From an uncultured Bacteroidales bacterium (GTDB lineage Bacteria; Bacteroidota; Bacteroidia; Bacteroidales; UBA932), in the NCBI GenBank assembly GCA_947179325.1, contig CAMXAU010000007.1, forward strand, positions 54,450 to 118,449: 64,000 nt of DNA, given 5' to 3'. Both the position numbers and the translations under genes were made by a program. This document shows positions 35,902 to 44,344 of the stretch, piece after piece; positions within the stretch are counted from its first letter, which is position 1; each line of letters starts with the position of its first letter. The notes under the pieces are model-generated. The model did no database searches, was not told the origin of the DNA, and was given only the letters and a program-made list of their open reading frames with translations.

Positions 35902-35933
35902 CAATTTTAGACAAAATAATCCATAAATGCAAA
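35902..35933 (-). promoter_or_regulatory. promoter of the PD-(D/E)XK gene
   Basis: On the minus strand TTTG (35933-35930) is followed after 20 bases by TAAAATTG (35909-35902), a 7 of 8 match to TAnnTTTG with the normal spacing of the Bacteroidota promoter. The predicted start is near 35895. Confidence 0.55.
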
Positions 35934-35944
35934 CAAAGCGTAAG

Positions 35945-36214
35945 TCAAGGATTCATCAAGTCTGTGTTGACAAAACCATTGATTTCACGGATAAGCTCAA
36001 TAGAGGCTATAGAACGGCTCAGGAGAGTCTCTGCGGCCTCACGGTCCGCCCTGGGAAGGGAATCTCCCCTGGACAACTCCTCAACAGCAAGGTCTGCCGC
36101 CTTCTGGAAAGCATTGATCGCCTCACCGAAACGTGCACTCTTTCTAAAAGAAACGCCCAGGTCATACCATTGCGAGGCAGACCCGGGCGTGATTATGTCA
36201 ATCATCTCCGGCAT
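35945..36214 (-). CDS. small TPR-like protein downstream of rnfA
   Basis: 89 residues. The segment WYDLGVSFRKSARFGEAINAFQKAADL (residues about 16-42) has the pattern of one tetratricopeptide repeat, and the second half is predicted helical with Glu/Arg-rich sequence. There is no signal peptide or membrane segment, so it should be cytoplasmic. It starts three bases after the rnfA stop and ends the Rnf operon. A TPR unit suggests a protein-protein contact, perhaps linked to Rnf assembly, but this is only from position. It could also be an unrelated small helical protein. Confidence 0.6.
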   Translation of the reverse strand: MPEMIDIITPGSASQWYDLGVSFRKSARFGEAINAFQKAADLAVEELSRGDSLPRADREAAETLLSRSIASIELIREINGFVNTDLMNP

Positions 36215-36217
36215 TCC

Positions 36218-36817
36218 CTATACAAGTCCTGAGAATCCCATGAAAGCCATTGCGAGGATACTCGCTGTCACAAGGGCAATAGGAATACCCTTGAATGCCT
36301 TAGGGACACTGTTCAGGGCAAGCTGCTCACGAAGACCTGCAAAAAGGATCATGGCAAGCCCGAACCCGAGCGAAGTGGCAAATGCATATACAACAGACTC
36401 CCCAAGATTGAGCATGTGAGCCTCACCTCCAAAAGTGAATTCCTTAGTCACAACAATCAAGGCAACTCCAAGCACAGCACAGTTTGTCGTGATGAGCGGC
36501 AGGAAAATACCAAGTGCCTGATACAATGCAGGACTTACTTTCTTCAGAACAATCTCCACCATCTGCACAAGTGCTGCAATCACCAGAATGAATGCAATGG
36601 TCTGCATAAATCCGATTCCACATGAATCAAGGACATAGTTCTGGATCATATAGGTCACCAGTGTAGCAAGCGTAATGACGAAGCACACCGCACCTGACAT
36701 GCCCACTGCCGTACTGAGTTTGTTAGACACTCCAAGGAATGGACAAACCCCGAGGAACTGTGAAAGCAGGATATTGTTTACGAATATCGCTGATATAATG
36801 ATTATCAAATATTCCAT
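36218..36817 (-). CDS. rnfA: Rnf complex membrane subunit RnfA
   Basis: 199 residues from the ATG at 36817; a TTG three codons upstream is less likely. Six hydrophobic segments are visible, starting LIIIISAIFVNNILLSQFLGVCPFLGVS with the conserved NN/Q/Cys region, and the mirrored motif LPLITTNCAVLGVAL, both typical of RnfA/NqrE. The two conserved cysteines near residues 25 and 110 hold a membrane [2Fe-2S] centre in this family. With RnfE it forms the core path for electrons across the membrane. The Rnf complex couples reduced ferredoxin oxidation by NAD+ to Na+ or H+ export. Confidence 0.96.
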   Translation of the reverse strand: MEYLIIIISAIFVNNILLSQFLGVCPFLGVSNKLSTAVGMSGAVCFVITLATLVTYMIQNYVLDSCGIGFMQTIAFILVIAALVQMVEIVLKKVSPALYQALGIFLPLITTNCAVLGVALIVVTKEFTFGGEAHMLNLGESVVYAFATSLGFGLAMILFAGLREQLALNSVPKAFKGIPIALVTASILAMAFMGFSGLV

Positions 36818-36841
36818 AGCTGTCAATTTACTTGTTACACA

Positions 36842-37426
36842 TTATTTCTTTGAAGTCAGCTTGCGGAAGACTACTATAAGGTAGCCAAGCACAAGGAATG
36901 CCCCTGGAGCAAGCACGAAGCATAGGACACCGTCACCAGGGATGAACTTGAATCCGAATGCAGACCCGCTGCCGAGAATCTCGCGGACGAGTCCGAGCAC
37001 AGTAAGTGACAAAGTAAATCCAAGACCGATACCTATACCGTCACAAGCAGAGTCTATGACACTGTTCTTGTTGGCAAAAGCCTCTGCACGGCCGAGGACA
37101 ATACAGTTCACCACAATAAGCGGTATGAAAAGTCCAAGCGTCTCATAGACTGCAGGAGTATAGGCCTGCATCACAAACTGGAGCAATGTAACGAATGTTG
37201 CAATCACAACAATGTATGCAGGGATACGCACCTTGTCAGGAATAAGTCCTGCAATTGCTGAAATTGCCATATTGGAAAGGATGAGCACAAACATAGTGGC
37301 AAGCCCCATGCTCATTCCGTTGATTGCTGAAGTGGTAGTAGCCAAAGTAGGACACATGCCAAGGAGGAGAACAAAGGTAGGGTTCTCCTTTACCAATCCT
37401 TTAGTTATAAGCTGAAATTTTCCCAT
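36842..37426 (-). CDS. rnfE: Rnf complex membrane subunit RnfE
   Basis: 194 residues. The ATG at 37426 is preferred over that at 37432 because GGAGG lies eight bases ahead of it. About six membrane helices, with the family motifs NPTFVLLLGMCPTLATTTSA and the mirrored LFIPLIVVNCIVLGRAEAFA, each with a conserved Cys. RnfE is the paralogue and partner of RnfA, in inverted topology, around the membrane iron-sulfur centre. It lies between rnfG and rnfA in an operon with gaps below 30 bases. Confidence 0.96.
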   Translation of the reverse strand: MGKFQLITKGLVKENPTFVLLLGMCPTLATTTSAINGMSMGLATMFVLILSNMAISAIAGLIPDKVRIPAYIVVIATFVTLLQFVMQAYTPAVYETLGLFIPLIVVNCIVLGRAEAFANKNSVIDSACDGIGIGLGFTLSLTVLGLVREILGSGSAFGFKFIPGDGVLCFVLAPGAFLVLGYLIVVFRKLTSKK

Positions 37427-37439
37427 AGTCATGTCCTCC

Positions 37440-38138
37440 CTATTCTATTACATTTTCTGCTGATTCAGCACACTGTCCGCAAGTATCCTCACTGCTGCAG
37501 CATCCATCACCAGCCTCTTCCTTGCAACAGCCGCAGCACTCTCCTTCCCCGGAGCATCCGCCACAGCATTCCTGAACCTGCGCACCGGCTATCTCGCTAT
37601 AGGCGGCAACAGCATTTTCAAGTGCAACGCAAAATGCGCGTGATGTAATTGTAGAAGCTGTGATTGCATCTACATCTCCACCATCTTTTTTCACAGCCAG
37701 CTTCTTCTGGAAAGGATTGAATCCCTTGAACTGGTCCGCAAATGCAGGCTCGGTACATTTAGCTCCAAGGCCAGGAGTCTCGCTATGCGAAAGCACTGAA
37801 GTGTTGAAAATCTCGCCATCCGCAGTCATGCCGACCATGACGTTCAAGGCCCCTCCGAATCCAGACGATGAAGCCTGGATCGCATATCCGGTAACCTGTC
37901 CGCCCTTTGACACGGTATAATAGGTATAGTCTTTTCCTGCGACCTGCACTGTAGACATTACCGGCTCCCCGTCAAAATCAGGGACAACCTGCGCAATAGC
38001 ATTATTGGTCTTTGCCGCTGCCGCTGCATCTATAGGTGCCTTTGTCAAGGCATACACTCCAGCAAGCAGTGCTGAGCAGACAAGGCAGATTACCAGCAGG
38101 CAGAGCACCATATTCTTGAATGATGATTTTACAGCCAT
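37440..38138 (-). CDS. rnfG: Rnf complex FMN-binding subunit RnfG with a cysteine-rich tail
   Basis: 232 residues, start supported by GGAGGAAGTAAT just upstream. One N-terminal membrane helix (residues about 10-30) anchors an extracytoplasmic FMN-binding domain. The flavin attachment site is DAITASTITS (near 160), matching the RnfG/NqrC pattern in which a Thr carries covalent FMN. The last 45 residues are unusual: 11 cysteines in motifs ECCGGC, ECCGCC, GCC and TCGQC between acidic and glycine residues. Such a tail could bind metal or form disulfides; it is not part of the RnfG domain I know from other phyla. The rest is typical. Confidence 0.95.
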   Translation of the reverse strand: MAVKSSFKNMVLCLLVICLVCSALLAGVYALTKAPIDAAAAAKTNNAIAQVVPDFDGEPVMSTVQVAGKDYTYYTVSKGGQVTGYAIQASSSGFGGALNVMVGMTADGEIFNTSVLSHSETPGLGAKCTEPAFADQFKGFNPFQKKLAVKKDGGDVDAITASTITSRAFCVALENAVAAYSEIAGAQVQECCGGCSGEGECCGCCKEEAGDGCCSSEDTCGQCAESAENVIE

Positions 38139-38139
38139 A

Positions 38140-39102
38140 TTACTTCCTCCCGAATTTTTTGTTCTTGAAGAACTTGTTGATAAGAGGCACAGTCGAGTTC
38201 ATGATAAGGATTGCGAATGACATTCCCTCAGGATAAGCACCGAAATACCTTATAAGCATTGTGATAAGACCGATGCCGACACCGAACACAATCCCGCCTG
38301 CAGGGCTCATAGGAGAAGTCACATAGTCAGTCGCCATGAAGACAGAACCGAGAAGGAGACCACCGGTGAGCAGGTTGAAACAAGGATCAGTATATGCCGA
38401 AGGATCGATTAGCCACATGATTCCTGAGAACACAAATACAGTAATCCAGATTGAGAGTGTCACATGCGGGCGGATAACCCTGCGTGCAAGCAGATATACG
38501 AATCCGGCAAGGATTGCAATCGCAGAAATCTCTCCAGCGGAACCGCCTATGTTAAGGAACAGGGTATGGAGGTAGTTCATTCCTGAAATCGCCTCTACAC
38601 CGCCTTCACTGTAAAGCCCGAGAGGCGTTGCCCCTGAAGCCGCATCGATTCCAGGGATGAATCCTTTTGTGGCAGACCAGTCGGTCATTGCCACAGGGAA
38701 AGAGATAAGCAGGAAGACGCGTCCCACAAGTGCCGGGTTGAAGACATTCTGTCCAAGCCCGCCAAAAGTCATCTTTGCGACCCCGATAGCTACAACAGCA
38801 CCTATAAGTACCATCCACCAAGGAGAGGTGGCCGGAAGGTTGAGTGCAAGCAGGACTCCTGTAACCACTGCCGACCAGTCGCATATTGTAGACGGACGTT
38901 TAAGCATATACCTTGTTATCAGGTATTCCAGGAGCACACATGAAGCAATGCTCACTCCAAGTACAATCAGCTCTGACAGTCCGTAGAACAACACAGAGAC
39001 AACTACAGCCGGGAGCAAGGCTATCACCACATCCCGCATCAACGACGCAGTAGACGTCTTTGTGTGGATATGAGGAGAAGGTGAAACCAATAGTTTATTC
39101 AT
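38140..39102 (-). CDS. rnfD: Rnf complex membrane subunit RnfD
   Basis: 320 residues with about nine membrane helices. Family motifs: KRPSTICDWSAVVTGVLLAL, GGLGQNVFNPALVGRVFL and the covalent-FMN site ASGATPLG near residue 170, where the Thr is flavinylated in RnfD/NqrB. It participates in the ion-pumping part of the complex. Only one base separates its stop from the rnfG start, so translation is probably coupled. Confidence 0.96.
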   Translation of the reverse strand: MNKLLVSPSPHIHTKTSTASLMRDVVIALLPAVVVSVLFYGLSELIVLGVSIASCVLLEYLITRYMLKRPSTICDWSAVVTGVLLALNLPATSPWWMVLIGAVVAIGVAKMTFGGLGQNVFNPALVGRVFLLISFPVAMTDWSATKGFIPGIDAASGATPLGLYSEGGVEAISGMNYLHTLFLNIGGSAGEISAIAILAGFVYLLARRVIRPHVTLSIWITVFVFSGIMWLIDPSAYTDPCFNLLTGGLLLGSVFMATDYVTSPMSPAGGIVFGVGIGLITMLIRYFGAYPEGMSFAILIMNSTVPLINKFFKNKKFGRK

Positions 39103-39117
39103 TGTCTATAAATTTAA

Positions 39118-40485
39118 TTATTTCTTTGCAGCAGCCTGACGGCCCCTAATGATCTTAATTACATCCCCCTTGGCAATCCTGATTATATCCAGAAGCGGAA
39201 TATTTGCAGGGCAGCTGTAGAGACAGCATCCGCACTCGATACAGTCCTGTACCGCATTTTCCTCAAGTTCCTCCATCATGCCGTTCCTGGCCAGCTTGTT
39301 AAGCAGGAATGGCTCAAGTCCCATAGGGCAGGCCTCGGTACATTTTCCGCAACGGATACAGTTGCTCTCCGCCTTACGGACAGTCTGGGCTGCTGTAAGG
39401 AACAGCAGCGAAGAAGAGCCCTTGACCGTTGTTGCATCCAGGTTTGAAATGGCCTTGCCCATCATAGGGCCACCGCTTACGACCTTGACTGCCTCCTCAG
39501 GGATTCCGCCAATCTGATCTACTATGAAAGACAGAGGGGTACCTATACGGAAGAGGAAGTTCCTCTGCCTGTCACCAGGAAGACAGTCACCTGTCACGGT
39601 AAGTGTATTTGTCACAAGAGGCCTGTTCTTCTGCACAGCGTCATACACAGCAAGCGAAGTCGCCACATTCTGCACGACAGCCCCGACGTCAATAGGAAGC
39701 CCCATTGACTTCACCTGACGTCCTGTCACAGCATCAATGAGCTGTTTCTCACCGCCCTGAGGATATTTCTTCTTCAGCGGCATGATCTCTATCCCGTGGA
39801 ACGAAGGTGAAAGGACCTTAAGCTTGGCAACAACAGAAGACATCGTCTTGACTGCCTCCGGCTTATTGTCCTCTATGCCTATTATAGTACGTGGATTTCC
39901 AAGAACCTGGCGCATGATTGCAGCACCTATCACTATCTGCTCCGGTTTCTCAAGCATGATACGGTAGTCAGATGTAAGGTAAGGCTCGCACTCAGCACCA
40001 TTCAGGATAAGGAAGTCAGCCTTCTTGCCTGGAGGCGGGCACAACTTGACATGCGTCGGGAAAGTAGCTCCGCCGAGACCGACAACTCCATTTGCCTTGA
40101 TACGGCTGATGATAGTCTCATTGTCAGGAATCTCCCTCACAATAGTCTCTGTCATATCTATTCCGTCAGCCCACTCATCACCCTCAACTGCAATTTCAAT
40201 ATGGTTAACATTATTACCAGCCAGATCCTTACGTGGTCCAACCGATTTAACGGTACCGGAAACTGAAGAATGCACGAAAGCGGAGATGAACCCTGCAGGC
40301 TCACCTATGACCTGCCCTGCCTTCACCTTGTCGCCAGCCGCCACAACAGGATTTGCCGGCGCCCCGAGATGCTGTGCCATGGAAATGCACACAGTAGACG
40401 GAACTGGCAGTACATTAATCTTGCAATCGGAAGAAATCTTGCTGTCATTAGGGTGTATACCACCTATAGAGAATGTCTTCTTCAT
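39118..40485 (-). CDS. rnfC: Rnf complex subunit RnfC, NADH-side iron-sulfur flavoprotein
   Basis: 455 residues, cytoplasmic. A GGAGGAATAAT run sits directly before the ATG. The N-terminal barrel-sandwich domain (GAPANPVVAAGDKVKAGQVIG) is followed by the FMN/NADH part with GVVGLGGATFPTHVKL and ILNGAECEPYLTSDYR, and two [4Fe-4S] motifs near residues 370 and 410: CIRCGKCTEACPMGL and CIECGCCLYSCPANIP. RnfC passes electrons between NAD(H) and the membrane part. Length is normal for the short RnfC form without the long alanine-rich tail. Confidence 0.97.
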   Translation of the reverse strand: MKKTFSIGGIHPNDSKISSDCKINVLPVPSTVCISMAQHLGAPANPVVAAGDKVKAGQVIGEPAGFISAFVHSSVSGTVKSVGPRKDLAGNNVNHIEIAVEGDEWADGIDMTETIVREIPDNETIISRIKANGVVGLGGATFPTHVKLCPPPGKKADFLILNGAECEPYLTSDYRIMLEKPEQIVIGAAIMRQVLGNPRTIIGIEDNKPEAVKTMSSVVAKLKVLSPSFHGIEIMPLKKKYPQGGEKQLIDAVTGRQVKSMGLPIDVGAVVQNVATSLAVYDAVQKNRPLVTNTLTVTGDCLPGDRQRNFLFRIGTPLSFIVDQIGGIPEEAVKVVSGGPMMGKAISNLDATTVKGSSSLLFLTAAQTVRKAESNCIRCGKCTEACPMGLEPFLLNKLARNGMMEELEENAVQDCIECGCCLYSCPANIPLLDIIRIAKGDVIKIIRGRQAAAKK

Positions 40486-40486
40486 A

Positions 40487-41428
40487 TTATTCCTCCTTCT
40501 TTTCTGTTGGTTGTGGATTTACAGCCGCCTGCTCTTTCTGGGCAGGGGCAGCCTCTGCCTTTACCGGTACCTCAGCCGGCTTGGCCACTGGGGCTGGCTT
40601 CGGCTTCAGTACAGGGAAATTCACTGCATGGATTGCTCCTGTAGGACATTCTGCCACACACTTCTTGCAGAGCTTGCACTTAGTGAAGTCAATGTATGCA
40701 AGATTGTTTTCAACCGTAATCGCACCGAAAGGACAGGCCTTAGCACATTTGCCGCAGCCGATGCAGGCTGCCTTGCAGGCCTTGCGGGCTACAGCGCCCT
40801 TGTCCCTGTTGACACAGCTGACAAACACCCTCTTGTTACGCGCGCCCTTGTTCCTCAGTTCAATGATAGCCTTTGGACAGGCCTTTACACAGGCGCCGCA
40901 GGCTGTACATTTCTCCTGGTCCACCTCAGGCAGACCGGTTTCAGGATTCATTGCGATGGCACCGAACTGGCAGACAGAGACACAGTCCCCGCATCCGAGA
41001 CAGCCGAATGAGCATCCGGTATCTCCGCTGTAGAGGGCGGCCTTTACCCTGCAGGACGAATATCCTCCGTACTCATTTGTACGTGGCCTGTTCTCGCAAG
41101 TTCCGTTGCAGCGTACGACTGCAACCATTGGAGCCTTCTCCTTGACTTCCACCCCCAGGACAGAAGCGACTTTCTTCATGGTGTCATTGCCTCCGACAGG
41201 ACAGAAATTGTTGTCAAGATTCGGGGCTTCAACACACGACTGTGCAAAGGCACGGCAGCCTGCATGGCCACAGCCTCCACAGTTTGCACCAGGCAATACT
41301 TTCTCAACCTCGTCAATCCTCGGGTCTTCCTCCACCTTGAACTTCTTTGCCACAAGATAAAGGACAACCGCAAGCAAAGCACCAAGCAGAGTGATGATTG
41401 CAATAGTCCAGATAATTGTTGTTGTCAT
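40487..41428 (-). CDS. rnfB: Rnf complex subunit RnfB, polyferredoxin
   Basis: 313 residues, longer than the E. coli form of about 190. An N-terminal membrane helix (5-27) anchors the protein; then a [4Fe-4S] motif GANCGGCGHAGCRAFAQSC near residue 50, and several ferredoxin motifs: CSFGCLGCGDCVSVCQFGA, CTACGACVKACPKA, CIGCGKCAKACPFGA and CKLCKKCVAECPTGA. It ends in a Pro/Ala/Glu-rich tail of about 45 residues. RnfB receives electrons from soluble ferredoxin. The extra clusters match the polyferredoxin RnfB of anaerobes. It is the first rnf gene, 43 bases after rseC. Confidence 0.97.
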   Translation of the reverse strand: MTTTIIWTIAIITLLGALLAVVLYLVAKKFKVEEDPRIDEVEKVLPGANCGGCGHAGCRAFAQSCVEAPNLDNNFCPVGGNDTMKKVASVLGVEVKEKAPMVAVVRCNGTCENRPRTNEYGGYSSCRVKAALYSGDTGCSFGCLGCGDCVSVCQFGAIAMNPETGLPEVDQEKCTACGACVKACPKAIIELRNKGARNKRVFVSCVNRDKGAVARKACKAACIGCGKCAKACPFGAITVENNLAYIDFTKCKLCKKCVAECPTGAIHAVNFPVLKPKPAPVAKPAEVPVKAEAAPAQKEQAAVNPQPTEKKEE

Positions 41429-41471
41429 ATAATTAAGGTTTACCTAATAAATTACCTCTTTTTGAAAATCT

Positions 41472-41894
41472 CTACTTTTCCTTCAAATAAAACACAAAAT
41501 CCTTGGCGAGACGGTCCCGGAGCAGATATATTCCAGCGTAATAAATCAGCACACCGGCAATAGCTGCAAGTCCGGTATAGACCTCGTTACCGATAACGGC
41601 CGACAAAGATAATATTAAAATCATTAATATCGCCAAAGGAATTACATATGAAATCCATACAGCCTTCATCCCCATCGATTTCCTGAGCATGACACGGACC
41701 TCATCACCCGGTGCGCACTCCATATACGGGTCAGTAGGTACCATGATAATCTTTGACTTTTCCTCAGACATCCCGCACATGCCCCTTGCGTGGCATCCGG
41801 AGCATGCGGAAGAAGCCACTATCTCCACTGTAGTGAACTCAGGGGTAATCTCAAGGACCTTCCCGATATGCGAAATTTCATTTTTTCCTGCCAT
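41472..41894 (-). CDS. rseC: RseC/MucC-family membrane protein
   Basis: 140 residues. The N-terminal part has the family cysteines SSACSGCHARGMCG near residues 28-41, and two membrane helices follow (about 78-98 and 104-122). RseC in E. coli is involved with SoxR reduction together with the Rsx (Rnf) complex, and the gene often leads rnf operons in anaerobes, as here. The cysteines may hold an iron-sulfur centre. It is four bases downstream of the DUF3108 gene. Confidence 0.9.
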   Translation of the reverse strand: MAGKNEISHIGKVLEITPEFTTVEIVASSACSGCHARGMCGMSEEKSKIIMVPTDPYMECAPGDEVRVMLRKSMGMKAVWISYVIPLAILMILILSLSAVIGNEVYTGLAAIAGVLIYYAGIYLLRDRLAKDFVFYLKEK

Positions 41895-41898
41895 TTTC

Positions 41899-42771
41899 CT
41901 ATTTCTTTATCAATGATGTAAAAGGATATTTGAGGCCTGAATACTCTGCAAGCCGGCCCGAAGCCACCCCGACAAGTATAGGAGCCTCAAAAAGCACCGG
42001 AATCCGGTTGTCATCGTCTGTTACCCAGACGACCATGTCCTCCTCCCCGGTAAACACTTCCCCTGCAAGGAGCTTGGCCGCGAACTTTATCGTCCGGACC
42101 TGTCCCAGACCCCTGACCTTACGTGTTTCCCGCCCCAGCAGAATAAAGTACACATTATATATGTCATCGTCAATAGCGAACGTCATAGGATAGCGCACAC
42201 CCTCATCAACATTGTCGAAATCCATGTTCCTCGCCAGGTAGAAAAGAGCCGGAAGGTCATATGTGCATGCTGTAAGTGGAAGCTGGACATTCCTTTTGCC
42301 CGAACTTGTAGAATACAGTTCAGCGTCTATATATGGTTCAGGCTCATTCCAAAGATAGCGATAGAGATTCGTGGCAGCATACCGTCCCTCATGCGTATCA
42401 CGGGTGAACTGGACAGGGCGGACACCGTCACATGTAAACCATGAGCGGAAATCCTCCCTTACCTTGAACAGGACATCATACCATCTGGCAGTACGCCCGT
42501 AGACAGAACAGCGGAAAACATTTTCATCATTGAGGACCTGCTTTTCAAGGTCAACTGTCGCCCAGCCGACATCTGAATTTATGGCGCCCCATTGATAATG
42601 CACTGTGAACTTGAGATGCTCTCCGGCCTGATAGGCAAGATCCTCCTCCGCAAGCGAGCGGACCGGAATACATCCACCGGAAGTTTCAGCATGGATTTTC
42701 TGTCCGTATGACGGCAGCGAGAGACACAGGAGAAATACCGCCGACACAGCTGTTCCGCTAAAGATTCTCAT
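41899..42771 (-). CDS. DUF3108 protein, exported
   Basis: 290 residues with a signal peptide (MRIFSGTAVSAVFLLCLSLP, cleavage near SYGQ). DUF3108 features are present: YQAGEHLKFTVHYQWG, the conserved Arg-rich segment VREDFRSWF and a beta-rich lipocalin-like sequence with TFAIDDDIYNVYF. The family is widespread in Bacteroidota and Proteobacteria and its role is not established; an envelope function is likely. The gene starts eight bases after the dnaB stop and is followed by rseC, so it is co-transcribed with both. Confidence 0.85.
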   Translation of the reverse strand: MRIFSGTAVSAVFLLCLSLPSYGQKIHAETSGGCIPVRSLAEEDLAYQAGEHLKFTVHYQWGAINSDVGWATVDLEKQVLNDENVFRCSVYGRTARWYDVLFKVREDFRSWFTCDGVRPVQFTRDTHEGRYAATNLYRYLWNEPEPYIDAELYSTSSGKRNVQLPLTACTYDLPALFYLARNMDFDNVDEGVRYPMTFAIDDDIYNVYFILLGRETRKVRGLGQVRTIKFAAKLLAGEVFTGEEDMVVWVTDDDNRIPVLFEAPILVGVASGRLAEYSGLKYPFTSLIKK

Positions 42772-42779
42772 AGGCCGGA

Positions 42780-44339
42780 CTATTGGAAATCGTTGTTGTC
42801 AAAGTCCGACGCACCGCCTCCGAATACAGGTTCTCCACCCATTCCGGCAACCGGCACATATCCAGGTGCCTGCCCGAATGGAGCACCGACGCCAGGATCA
42901 CCCTGGAAATTATCCATGTTTCCGGCGAAATTGACAAGAGACTCCTCGTTGTCAACAAAACGCACCTCTCCATGACGGAATGTCATCGGTATGTCACCGA
43001 TTTCTCCGTTACGGTGCTTAGCTATGATAATCAATGTCTTTCCGACATCATCAGGATTGTCTGACAATCCCTGGTAGTCCGCACGGTGAATAAATACCAC
43101 CATATCGGCATCCTGCTCGATTGATCCAGACTCTCGGAGGTCATTCAGCTGTGGCCTGTTATTCGACCCCTGCCTTGTAACCGCGCTTCGGCTCAGCTGG
43201 GAAAGTGCAATAATAGGCACATTCAGCTCTTTTGCAGTCGCCTTCAACGTCCTGGATATGGCTGCGACCTCCTGCTCACGGAATCCACGGAGCTCTGCAG
43301 GTCCCTGCATCAGCTGAAGGTAGTCAACAATTATGAGCTTGACCCCCTTCTGCTTCACAAGACGCTTGGCCTTTGAACGGAATTCCATCACCGGAAGCGA
43401 CGGGGTGTCATCAATATAGAGCGGAGCCTTGCTCAGGTCCTTCAGCTTATGCTCAAGCTGTGTCCACTCATACGGTTCAAGCTTTATACCTCCCTTGATC
43501 TTGTCTGCACTCAATCCCGTCTCAGACACCATCATACGCTTGACAAGCTGTATTGCAGGCATCTCAAGCGAGAAGAAAGCGACTGGCTTATGGTGATCCA
43601 CAACCGCATTCCTCGCGACATTGAGCACAAATGCTGTCTTTCCGACTGATGGACGCGCAGCAAGGATAATCATGTCAGAAGGCTGCCATCCCAATGTGAT
43701 CTTGTCAAGTGAAGGGAAACCGCTCGGCACACCGCTAAGCCCGGTTGTCTCCTGGAGTTTCTCAATCTCGGTCAATGCCTTGTTGATGACCGACCCGATA
43801 TCCTGGACATCCTTCTTGACATTGTTCTGGACTGCGGCGAAGACCTTGGTCTGCGCAGTGTCAATGAGGTCGTCCACATTTACGCTGTCATCGTATGCAT
43901 CCTTGAGTATCGTGTATGAAGCAGTGATCAGCTCCCTCTGGATACATTTCTGCTTGAGAATCTTGATGTAGAACTCGATGTGTGCAGCAGCGCCTATCCT
44001 CTGTGTCAGCTGCACCAGCGCAACCGGACCGCCGACAATCTCAAGATTCCCGTCTTTTCTGAGCTGTTCCGACACAGACAGCAGCTCCGGTATCTCATGT
44101 TCATTGACAAGCCTCACAATAGCCTCATAGACCATGCGGTGCTTTTCACTGTAGAAACACGACGGAGAAAGCTCCTCCATCGCCTCGTCCACACAGTTAG
44201 GCTCGACAAGCAGGGCACCGAGGACAGCCTCTTCGACATCAAGAGCCTGAGGCGGTTTGTTTCCCATCTCAAGCCCTAGTGTATCAAGATTAACGTCCTT
44301 GCCTTTCCTTGTCGTCCTCTTTGTCCCGGCTCCAGGCAT
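42780..44339 (-). CDS. dnaB: replicative DNA helicase DnaB
   Basis: 519 residues. The N-terminal primase-interaction domain (LDVEEAVLGALLVEPN near 33) is followed by the RecA-like helicase with Walker A ARPSVGKTAF near residue 230, FFSLEMPAIQLVKRM, the Walker B segment LIIVDYLQLM and ALSQLSRS. DnaB unwinds DNA at the fork and loads primase. The start has an extra basic N-terminus (GTKRTTRKGK), and the last 50 residues are rich in Gly, Pro and Phe (VGAPFGQAPGYVP), an extension common in Bacteroidota. No intein is present. Confidence 0.97.
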   Translation of the reverse strand: MPGAGTKRTTRKGKDVNLDTLGLEMGNKPPQALDVEEAVLGALLVEPNCVDEAMEELSPSCFYSEKHRMVYEAIVRLVNEHEIPELLSVSEQLRKDGNLEIVGGPVALVQLTQRIGAAAHIEFYIKILKQKCIQRELITASYTILKDAYDDSVNVDDLIDTAQTKVFAAVQNNVKKDVQDIGSVINKALTEIEKLQETTGLSGVPSGFPSLDKITLGWQPSDMIILAARPSVGKTAFVLNVARNAVVDHHKPVAFFSLEMPAIQLVKRMMVSETGLSADKIKGGIKLEPYEWTQLEHKLKDLSKAPLYIDDTPSLPVMEFRSKAKRLVKQKGVKLIIVDYLQLMQGPAELRGFREQEVAAISRTLKATAKELNVPIIALSQLSRSAVTRQGSNNRPQLNDLRESGSIEQDADMVVFIHRADYQGLSDNPDDVGKTLIIIAKHRNGEIGDIPMTFRHGEVRFVDNEESLVNFAGNMDNFQGDPGVGAPFGQAPGYVPVAGMGGEPVFGGGASDFDNNDFQ

Positions 44340-44344
44340 AGCGT

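Noticed and set aside
34775..35930. Complete insertion sequence around the PD-(D/E)XK gene
   Set aside because: No terminal inverted repeats or target duplication found; the family is usually not part of a classical insertion sequence.
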